The notes beneath the pieces were generated by a model. It was not told where the DNA came from. It saw only the letters and a list, made by a program, of their open reading frames with translations, and did no database searches. The translations under genes and the position numbers were made by a program. Positions 1 to 5,595 of a DNA stretch of 5,810 bases are shown here, in pieces (within the stretch, counting starts at the first letter, position 1; every line of letters starts with the position of its first letter). This DNA is from Gammaproteobacteria bacterium (GTDB taxonomy: Bacteria > Pseudomonadota > Gammaproteobacteria > Arenicellales > JAOTYS01): positions 1 through 5,810 of the forward strand of contig JAOTYS010000305.1 in NCBI GenBank assembly GCA_029861795.1. The letters are read 5' to 3'.

Positions 1-1135
1 GCGAGATTTTTTAAAGAAGATGGCCGTGAGTGGTCTCGCAGTGGGCACCGGCGCCGCCAGCACGATGTGGAGCGGCTCGGCGCAGGCGGCTCGTGAGCTT
101 CGAATGCTTACTTGGGATGGTTATGTTGACCCGCGGGTTATCGACACGTTCACTGAGCGGCACGGCATACAGGTGAGCTACGAGCTTCACACCTCGGATC
201 CGGATTCGGTCAACAAGCTACGCGCTGGGCAAACGGAGATTTGGGACATAATCAATCTCAACAATCCGTGGGCGCGGGAGATGATGTGGCCGGAGGACCT
301 GATCGTCGAACTGCCCCGCGATCGGTTCGAACCTTATTTCGATAAAATGTTGCCGATGTTCAAGTCACCGTACCACTGGGCGATGAGTCTTGATGGAGAG
401 CATCTACTTGGCGTGTGCCAACGCATCGATACGTTCGATTTCATCGTTAACACGGACAAGATTTCTGCGGACATGGGTAAGGACCAAGGTTGGGATCTGT
501 TTCACGATCCTGCCATGAAGGGACGTTATGGCATCCTGGCCTACGATAACTGGAATATCATGCACATGTGCATGGGCGCGGGGCTCCATCCATTTAAGGA
601 CAAGTCTGATGACGATGTCGCGAAATTTGAAGAAACCGCGCGCAACTGGATCAACGGCGCCAAAATCATCTCTGACGACTTCACCCAACTTAATCTCGGG
701 CTGCTTAACGACGAGATCGACGCTTATTTTTCCGGTGGTACCTACTCGATCTCTGCGGCTCGCTTTGAGGGCGAGAATCAGCTCTACCATGTGGCGCCCA
801 AGAGTGGTCCGGCGGACGGTAAAGGCGCCATTCTGTGGATAGAGCTAAACTCAGCGGTCAATAATCCGGACTTCCATCCCGCGGCGTTTGATTGGTTGGA
901 GTATATTTTGCAGCCGGACGTTTCTTATTTCGTGGGCACGGCAGGCGGATTCTTTCTACCGGTTGGCCAGCTGGCGGATCCCGAGGTCCTGGCAAAGTTC
1001 TCGAAAGAAGAACTGGACTCCTTCCAGTGGGATGAGTTCGACTACCGCGCGTCAAGTGCAGTCGAATACGATGTGGTTCCAGATTACAACCGGCTGTATG
1101 ACATTTACACAGCGGCGCTACGCGACAAGACATAA
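1..1135 (+). CDS. Tat-exported extracellular solute-binding protein of a polyamine-type (PotD-like) ABC importer, 5' partial
   Basis: Periplasmic binding protein that would capture substrate and deliver it to the permeases encoded downstream. The frame is open to the left edge: codons from position 2 read R-D-F-L-K-K before the Met at 20. This fits the end of a twin-arginine motif (RRDFLKK), so the true start lies upstream and the Met at 20 is probably internal. A hydrophobic stretch (GLAVGTGAAS) and an A-Q-A-A cleavage region at about residues 21-24 (counting the Met at 20 as 1) follow. The mature protein opens with the PotD-like block TWDGYVDP. From remembered E. coli PotD, W32 and Y35 match its ligand-contacting Trp34 and Tyr37, and W273-I-E275 matches Trp255-x-Asp257, so an aromatic and an acidic residue are kept. 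The length is normal for the family. The exact substrate (putrescine, spermidine or another amine) cannot be read from sequence. The stop is TAA at 1133-1135, and a strong hairpin follows. Confidence 0.93.
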   Translation, partial: RDFLKKMAVSGLAVGTGAASTMWSGSAQAARELRMLTWDGYVDPRVIDTFTERHGIQVSYELHTSDPDSVNKLRAGQTEIWDIINLNNPWAREMMWPEDLIVELPRDRFEPYFDKMLPMFKSPYHWAMSLDGEHLLGVCQRIDTFDFIVNTDKISADMGKDQGWDLFHDPAMKGRYGILAYDNWNIMHMCMGAGLHPFKDKSDDDVAKFEETARNWINGAKIISDDFTQLNLGLLNDEIDAYFSGGTYSISAARFEGENQLYHVAPKSGPADGKGAILWIELNSAVNNPDFHPAAFDWLEYILQPDVSYFVGTAGGFFLPVGQLADPEVLAKFSKEELDSFQWDEFDYRASSAVEYDVVPDYNRLYDIYTAALRDKT

Positions 1136-1176
1136 GCAAACCACGCGCAAGCTCGACTCGATGTACGAGGTCTGGA

Positions 1177-1212
1177 CTGGCGGGGCGGCACGTTGGCGTG
1201 ACGCCCCGTCGG
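1177..1212 (+). promoter_or_regulatory. Strong intercistronic hairpin after the binding-protein gene
   Basis: The outer stem pairs 1177-1187 with 1202-1212, centred on CGGGGCG against CGCCCCG with two outer G-U wobbles. A single G/A mismatch (1188/1201) separates it from an inner stem CACG/CGTG (1189-1192 with 1197-1200) closed by a TTGG loop. That is 15 pairs in 36 nt. It starts about 41 nt after the stop of the binding-protein gene. No T-run follows, so it is not a classic intrinsic terminator. Intercistronic hairpins after the first gene are known in binding-protein transport operons such as malE-malF, where they stabilise the upstream message. The same role is inferred here. Confidence 0.7.
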
Positions 1213-1270
1213 CATCCTCAAGCTTGTCCAATCCTTAGCGACAACAGGTCTATACAAGGTTTCAAAATGA

Positions 1271-1289
1271 TTGGAACCGAATCTTCCAA
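1271..1289. promoter_or_regulatory. TTGGAA-N7-TTCCAA dyad upstream of the ATPase gene, possible operator or weak promoter
   Basis: A perfect 6-bp inverted repeat with a 7-bp spacer lies 34 bp before the ATPase start codon. The left arm TTGGAA (1271-1276) could double as a weak -35, with TAGGAT (1293-1298) as a -10 at 16-bp spacing; each hexamer matches the consensus at 4 of 6 positions. A transcript from there would have a leader of only about 20 nt. An internal promoter or a repressor site would both make sense in the 188-bp gap, but neither is proven. A dyad of this size can arise by chance. Confidence 0.25.
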
Positions 1290-1323
1290 GCATAGGATTG
1301 TGCTGCTACGTCACTAACCGCAG

Positions 1324-2409
1324 ATGAGCCAAGCAACCGACCAACAAGGTTCGCAGCCCATTCTTCGGCTAGTAAACCTGACGAAACGCTACGGTGATTT
1401 AGCCGCGGTCGACGATTTAACATTGGAGATTGTTGATGGCGAATTTTTCACTATCGTAGGGCCCTCCGGAAGCGGCAAGAGTACGTTGTTGCGCATGCTC
1501 GCGGGTTTGGACAAACCGACCCAAGGGGATATCTTTCTTCGCGGTGGGAGGATCAATGATGTCCCTGCGAATCGCCGCCCCACGTGCATGGTTTTTCAGT
1601 CGCTCGCGTTGTTTGATCATAAGACAGTGGGGCACAACATAGAGTTCTCGCTGAAGATGCGCGGTGTCGATCCCGTTTCGCGTCGTAAGCGTTGCATGGA
1701 ACTCATGACTACGGTGCGTCTCCCAGAGAACTTTTACACGAAGCCCGTCACCCAGTGCTCCGGTGGCGAACGACAGCGTGTGGCGGTGGCGCGAGCGCTG
1801 GCGTCGGATCCCGATATCTTGTTCTTTGATGAGCCACTTTCGGCAATCGATTACCGACTGCGAAAACTGTTGGAAGTCGAACTAAAGGATTTGCACCGCA
1901 CCACTGGCAAGACATTTGTTTACATCACTCACTCGCTGGAAGAAGCGATGGTGATGAGCGATCGCATTGGGATCATGCGAGAAGGAAAGCTGATACAGAT
2001 CGGTACACCTAACGACATCTATACCAGGCCACAAAATCGATTTGTTTCTGGGTTTATGGGTGAAATCAACACGCTGGAGGTGCGCACCGGCTCAAACGGC
2101 ATGCTCGAATGCCCTGAGTTTGGCAAGACTCTGACCAGTCCCGATAGGGGCGAGGATTTCTCAGCCGGTTTTTTAGTGATCCGGCCGGAGTCAATGCGCT
2201 TTCTTCGTAATCCGAACGATGCCGAAAACCACATCGAAGGAAGTCTATTCAATGAATACGCTCTAGGCTCCCGTGTTCAATATCACGTGCGAGCAGGCGA
2301 GAAGATGTTCATTGTTGAACAACTTCGCGAGGATGCCTACCAAGGTAATCTCAATGACGACGTAATCATCGGGTGGGATGCGGCGGACAGCGTGTTGGTA
2401 ACGGACTAA
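1324..2409 (+). CDS. ABC transporter ATP-binding protein, PotA-like
   Basis: Cytoplasmic ATPase that would power the importer formed with the two permeases that follow. The 361-residue protein has the usual order: Walker A GPSGSGKST (46-54), Q-loop Gln92 (VFQSLALF), signature region CSGGERQRVA (145-154), Walker B ILFFDEP (165-171, catalytic Glu170), D-loop SAID (173-176) and switch His203. Residues from about 240 to 355 form a TOBE-like accessory region typical of PotA/MalK-class ATPases. The signature starts with Cys instead of Leu and has Glu in the fifth position, and the D-loop has Ile for Leu. These are variations, but all catalytic residues are present. The ATG at 1324 is the first start after an in-frame TAA at 1315-1317, yet no clear Shine-Dalgarno precedes it. 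The stop overlaps the next gene's start by one base (TAATG), indicating translational coupling. Substrate class is inferred from neighbours and family. Confidence 0.95.
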   Translation: MSQATDQQGSQPILRLVNLTKRYGDLAAVDDLTLEIVDGEFFTIVGPSGSGKSTLLRMLAGLDKPTQGDIFLRGGRINDVPANRRPTCMVFQSLALFDHKTVGHNIEFSLKMRGVDPVSRRKRCMELMTTVRLPENFYTKPVTQCSGGERQRVAVARALASDPDILFFDEPLSAIDYRLRKLLEVELKDLHRTTGKTFVYITHSLEEAMVMSDRIGIMREGKLIQIGTPNDIYTRPQNRFVSGFMGEINTLEVRTGSNGMLECPEFGKTLTSPDRGEDFSAGFLVIRPESMRFLRNPNDAENHIEGSLFNEYALGSRVQYHVRAGEKMFIVEQLREDAYQGNLNDDVIIGWDAADSVLVTD

Positions 2410-3335
2410 TGGCTATCTCTTCAACACAACAAGCAACAGCTTTAAGTCCGGCCATAAAAGGAAGTTCGTTGCGGTCGTCACTAAGGGATTGGCTCAGCAA
2501 CCCGGGGGTCATCAGCGCGTCTCCGCTGGCAGTCTTCCTTGTCATCGGGTTTTTGGGCCCAATAGCGATTGTGTTCGGTTTCAGTTTTCTTCCCGAGCGT
2601 ACCTTTGGCTTTGGTGGTGAATGGACGCTAGACAACTATGCCCGATTTTTCTCGCACGGTTATTACAAGACTTTTCTGTGGTCGTTTGGGCTAGCGGCCG
2701 CAACCACTGTATGCACGATATTGATCAGCTATCCCGTTGCTTACGGTTTGTGCAGAACGTTTGGTCGTTGGTCAACGATCATCATGTTGCTGTTGGTGAT
2801 TCCGATTTTCGTTTCCGAGAATGTCCGATTGTTCGGTTGGGTGTTGTTCCTGCTCAAGGGGGGCGGGGTTCTGGCAGGCAGCCTCAAAAATTTGTTTGGC
2901 ATAGAGACGGGATCAATGCTCTACACGCCCGAGGTCATTCTAATGGGAATGGTATACGTGTATCTGCCATTCACTCTATTTCCTATGAACTTAGGGCTTT
3001 CGATGGTGCCGCAGGATCAAGTCAATGCCGCGCGTGATCTCGGTGCGAATCGCTGGCAGATATTTCGTGAGGTTGAGTTGCCGCTCGCCATGCCCGGTAT
3101 TCTTGTTGGGGCACTACTTACCTTTGTTTTGGCTATTGGGGCAATTTCAGAGGCCAAGCTCCTCGGGGGCACAACAGTGGTTATGCTCGCCCATGCAATC
3201 CAGCATGAATTCACCTACGCACAGAATTGGCCACTGGGCTCCGCGATTTCCGTGATAACGATATCGGTTACAGGCATCTTGGTATTCTTTGTGATGCGCC
3301 GCATTGATCTTGACCAGTTGTTGCGAAGACGTTGA
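2409..3335 (+). CDS. ABC transporter permease, PotB-like
   Basis: First inner-membrane subunit of the importer, 308 residues from the ATG at 2409. An upstream in-frame ATG at 2373 exists but lies inside the ATPase gene. The start at 2409 is preferred because it forms the TAATG overlap and has a GGA at 2403-2405 as a weak ribosome-binding site. About six membrane segments are visible, near residues 38-60, 89-114, 122-148, 175-198, 228-252 and 276-297. The cytoplasmic EAA loop that docks on the ATPase is clear at about 206-230 (NAARDLGANRWQ, then REVELPLAMPG). The short N-terminal tail of about 35 residues is polar and the C-terminus is basic (LLRRR). Gene order after a PotA-like ATPase and before a PotC-like permease supports the PotB role. 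The stop is TGA at 3333-3335. Confidence 0.94.
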   Translation: MAISSTQQATALSPAIKGSSLRSSLRDWLSNPGVISASPLAVFLVIGFLGPIAIVFGFSFLPERTFGFGGEWTLDNYARFFSHGYYKTFLWSFGLAAATTVCTILISYPVAYGLCRTFGRWSTIIMLLLVIPIFVSENVRLFGWVLFLLKGGGVLAGSLKNLFGIETGSMLYTPEVILMGMVYVYLPFTLFPMNLGLSMVPQDQVNAARDLGANRWQIFREVELPLAMPGILVGALLTFVLAIGAISEAKLLGGTTVVMLAHAIQHEFTYAQNWPLGSAISVITISVTGILVFFVMRRIDLDQLLRRR

Positions 3336-3336
3336 G

Positions 3337-4146
3337 ATGAATTTCGAAACCAAACCTTGGGTGCGACGGTTGATACTGGCCTGGACGGCCACAGTAATCG
3401 TGTTCCTTTATATTCCCATCGTATCCATGGTGATGACCTCTTTCGTGCAGTCCCGTTACTTTCGGTTCCCGGTAAAAGCATGGAGCACGAAGTGGTACCA
3501 AGAGATGCTTGGCGCGAACCTTACTCAGGATCTGCATCTCACCTCTTTGTATGTAGCGATGACTGTGGCGGTTTGTGCGGTGGTGATCGGTTTTTTCGGA
3601 GCACTTGCCTTTGCTCGATATGATTGGAAGGGTCGCAAGACGTTTCAACGATTGCTGATGTTCCCGATTTTCTTTCCTCAGGCGGTGCTAGGACTCGCGT
3701 TGCTACTATGGCTGACGTATGTCGGGGTAACCCCCAGCTGGGAGGCAGCGGTGTTTACCCATTTAGTTTGGATTGTTCCGATTGTCACGTTGGTGATCTC
3801 TATTCAAGTTTATGGCTATGACACGTCTCAAGAGGAAGCGGCTTTTGATCTCGGAGCGAGTCGTTGGCAAGTATTTCGCGAGGTCACGTTGCCGGCACTA
3901 GCACCCGGTTTGTTTTCAGGTGCATTGTTTGCGTTCTTGCTTTCTTGGGTGAATTTTCCGTTATCTACTTATACCACTGGTGCGGACAGCACGGTCACAG
4001 AGTGGTTATACACTAAGATGATCGCGGCCTACACGCCGATGGTGCCGGCGATGGCGGCGCTTTCAGTATATGGCGCAGTGATTATTCTGTTTGCTGGTTA
4101 CGCCATACTGCTGGCGCGTAGACGCAAAGCTGCAAGCGCGAGCTAG
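3337..4146 (+). CDS. ABC transporter permease, PotC-like
   Basis: Second inner-membrane subunit, 269 residues from the ATG at 3337, which sits one base after the stop of the first permease (TGAGATG). An upstream in-frame ATG at 3304 would overlap the previous gene by 32 bases. The 3337 start gives the usual PotC layout, with a short cytoplasmic N-terminus (MNFETKPWVRR) directly before the first membrane helix. About six helices are visible, near residues 12-36, 68-95, 105-127, 137-158, 190-212 and 236-260. The EAA loop lies at about 166-190 (EEAAFDLGASRWQ, then REVTLPALAPG) and closely resembles that of the first permease, so the pair would offer two similar docking sites to an ATPase dimer. 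There is no strong ribosome-binding site, so translation is probably coupled. The protein ends in a basic tail (RRRKAASAS). It is the last gene of the + strand group. Confidence 0.94.
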   Translation: MNFETKPWVRRLILAWTATVIVFLYIPIVSMVMTSFVQSRYFRFPVKAWSTKWYQEMLGANLTQDLHLTSLYVAMTVAVCAVVIGFFGALAFARYDWKGRKTFQRLLMFPIFFPQAVLGLALLLWLTYVGVTPSWEAAVFTHLVWIVPIVTLVISIQVYGYDTSQEEAAFDLGASRWQVFREVTLPALAPGLFSGALFAFLLSWVNFPLSTYTTGADSTVTEWLYTKMIAAYTPMVPAMAALSVYGAVIILFAGYAILLARRRKAASAS

Positions 4147-4269
4147 GCGAGCGTCCGTTCGTTGGTATCTGCTTCACGATAACAGAAGTTGGGCAGGGAC
4201 TGTATCACGTTCAATAACAGCCACGGGACACGCTCGAAGGCTCGCCATTTTGTATGGTTGCAGTCATGT
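4147..4269. other. Convergent intergenic gap, no recognisable terminator
   Basis: This stretch separates the 3' ends of the PotC-like and ProV-like genes. A 7-bp complementary pair (GGCGAGC at 4146-4152 and GCTCGCC at 4240-4246) is 87 nt apart and is followed by only a short T-rich stretch. No compact stem with a U-tract is visible on either strand. Transcription of both units may end by Rho or run into the opposing gene. Confidence 0.5.
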
Positions 4270-5292
4270 CTAGCCTTCGCTCTTAAACAGCACGTCGACT
4301 ACGTCTTGACGGGTTAACGATCCCACCGTAACGCCGTCTGCGTCCACCACACGCACGGGTAACTCGCAGTCCAAGATGTCGTTGACGACTGTCGAGATCT
4401 TGTCGTTTGCGGTCAACACAAGATCTCCATGGGTGTCTTCTGTTGGCGGGGTCATCACGCTCTTTACCGTCAACAATTTACCGCGTGGGGCATCCTTGGT
4501 GAACTCGGCGACATAGTCGCTGGCGGGATTAGTAATAAGTTCCTCGGCGGTCCCAAGTTGTACGATTACGCCCTCGTTCATAATAGCGATGCGGTCCGCC
4601 AAACGGATCGCCTCATCGAAGTCGTGGGTAATGAACACGATGGTCTTCTGTAATAAGTTCTGGAGCCGCAAAAACTCGTTCTGCATCTCGCGGCGGATCA
4701 ACGGGTCCAGCGCTGAAAATGGTTCGTCTAGAAACCATACATCGGGTTCGACGGCGAGCGAGCGTGCGATTCCCACGCGTTGTTGTTGTCCGCCGGAAAG
4801 TTCTCGAGGGTAGTAACTTTCGCGTCCTTTAAGGCCGACAAGTTCTATCATCTCCATGGCGCGATCGTGGCGTTTAGTTTTCTCGATACCCTGGACTTCG
4901 AGTGGAAACGCTACGTTTTGGAGCACCGTTCGATGCGGCAGCAGCGCGAAGTGCTGAAAAACCATCCCCATTTTGTGGCGGCGAAGTTCGATCATTTCTT
5001 TGGCCGACGCCTTTAACAAGTCTGCCCCATCGAAAAAGATTTCACCGCCGGTGGGTTCAATAAGGCGAGACAGACATCGCACCAGGGTCGATTTGCCTGA
5101 TCCACTCAAACCCATAATGACCAAGATTTCCCCTTGCAAGACGTCTAGCGATGCATCTCGAACCGCGGGGATGTATCCGGCTGCGTTGATCGCCTCAATA
5201 GTGGGGTTGCCACCTTGTTTGTGAAGGAATTCAGTTGGATTGGAACCAAAGAGCTTCCAAACTCTCCGGCATGAAATCTTAGATTCCATCAC
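4270..5292 (-). CDS. Glycine betaine/proline-type ABC transporter ATP-binding protein (ProV/OpuAA-like) with short CBS region
   Basis: Cytoplasmic ATPase of the quaternary-amine uptake class that imports compatible solutes such as glycine betaine. In the 340 residues are Walker A GLSGSGKST (61-69), Q-loop Gln113 within MVFQHFALLPHRTVL, signature LSGGQ (165-169), Walker B VWFLDEP (185-191, Glu190) and switch His223. The FALLPHRTVL block and the roughly 45-residue N-terminal lead-in are typical of ProV/OpuAA. Residues about 272-336 look like one CBS motif (VMTPP, then LPVRVVDADG and GSLTRQDVV). E. coli ProV is about 400 residues with two CBS motifs, so the C-terminus is short here. The start is GTG at 5292, with AGGT at 5302-5299 well spaced before it; the ATG one codon in (5289) is an equal alternative. 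No permease or binding-protein partner lies in the window, so it appears as an orphan. ChoV-like or other amine specificity is possible. Confidence 0.93.
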   Translation of the reverse strand: MMESKISCRRVWKLFGSNPTEFLHKQGGNPTIEAINAAGYIPAVRDASLDVLQGEILVIMGLSGSGKSTLVRCLSRLIEPTGGEIFFDGADLLKASAKEMIELRRHKMGMVFQHFALLPHRTVLQNVAFPLEVQGIEKTKRHDRAMEMIELVGLKGRESYYPRELSGGQQQRVGIARSLAVEPDVWFLDEPFSALDPLIRREMQNEFLRLQNLLQKTIVFITHDFDEAIRLADRIAIMNEGVIVQLGTAEELITNPASDYVAEFTKDAPRGKLLTVKSVMTPPTEDTHGDLVLTANDKISTVVNDILDCELPVRVVDADGVTVGSLTRQDVVDVLFKSEG

Positions 5293-5519
5293 TTTGTTAC
5301 CTGTGGTATTGGACGCGCTGCATTGACCGCATCGTCAGTGCTGTGAGGAGTGCCTGCCTGGTATCCAGGGTCGTTTTCACTCGATTCTAACATAGCCGAG
5401 CACTGTGCTTTGCGAAGGAGTTCACCCCGATTTCGGACATCGGCCGTAGCAACCATCAAGCAAATATTGATACATTTTCATCGAACTAGTGAGCACCCTA
5501 AGTTCTGGCTGATTTCTTT
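5293..5519. other. Non-coding region between the ProV-like gene and the repeat array
   Basis: No supported gene lies in these 227 bases. Besides the possible promoter and the small CCTGG dyad, there is an AT-richer stretch around 5461-5490 and an imperfect dyad CCGAT-N7-ATCGG near 5427-5443. One - strand frame is open from the window edge through the repeats down to a TGA at 5424-5422, but its content looks like translated repeat. Confidence 0.5.
5384..5392 (-). promoter_or_regulatory. Possible extended -10 promoter for the ProV-like gene
   Basis: Read on the - strand, TGT-TAGAAT matches the extended -10 pattern TGnTATAAT with one hexamer mismatch. No good -35 is seen at 16-18 bp. A start near 5377 would give a leader of about 85 nt. 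That leader would contain a small perfect dyad CCTGG-TAT-CCAGG (5357-5369). This is based on motif reading only. Confidence 0.3.
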
Positions 5520-5542
5520 GTTCGCCTAAAGGCGAACCTACA
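5520..5542 (-). repeat. REP-like hairpin A with GTAG head, first of three copies
   Basis: A perfect 7-bp stem (5520-5526 with 5531-5537) with loop TAAA, followed by CTACA (5538-5542), which is TGTAG on the - strand. Further copies are at 5619-5641 and 5718-5740, all three identical. The left boundary of the array falls exactly at this stem: the bases before 5520 do not match the outer spacer seen before the later copies. Confidence 0.85.
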
Positions 5543-5572
5543 ACGAGCCTTCGATGCTTGATATGTGACCTG

Positions 5573-5595
5573 TGTAGGTACGTCTTCAGACGTAC
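5573..5595 (+). repeat. REP-like hairpin B with GTAG head, first of three copies
   Basis: TGTAG (5573-5577) followed by an 8-bp stem (5578-5585 with 5588-5595) around TC, or equally 7 bp if the loop is taken as TTCA without the innermost T-A pair. Copies are at 5672-5694 and 5771-5793. The copy in unit 3 has T to C at 5781, which leaves a C/A mismatch on the + strand but a G-U pair on the - strand RNA. It matches the - strand reading of element A at 18 of 23 positions. Confidence 0.85.

Noticed and set aside
404..790. Open frame on the - strand inside the binding-protein gene
   Set aside because: It lies opposite a well-supported family gene and its translation resembles no known family. The other overlapping open frames across the window were dismissed for the same reason.
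2373..2408. Longer start for the first permease, adding 12 residues
   Set aside because: The extension lies inside the ATPase gene, has no permease-like content, and the ATG at 2409 forms the typical TAATG overlap.
3304..3336. Longer start for the second permease, adding 11 residues
   Set aside because: It overlaps the first permease by 32 bases, and the ATG one base after the previous stop gives a normal N-terminus.
4146..4246. Complementary GGCGAGC and GCTCGCC as a terminator for the convergent genes
   Set aside because: The arms are 87 nt apart with no compact stem and no U-tract, so chance is more likely.
5239..5260. A second TTGGAACC...CTTCCAA dyad inside the ProV-like gene, resembling the one at 1271-1289
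   Set aside because: The spacer is 9 rather than 7 bp and the bases encode family-typical residues (WKLFGSN) near the N-terminus, so the resemblance is best explained by coding.
5357..5369. CCTGG-TAT-CCAGG dyad as an operator of the ProV-like gene
   Set aside because: Five-bp arms are too short to support a regulatory claim without conservation. It is noted only within the promoter entry.
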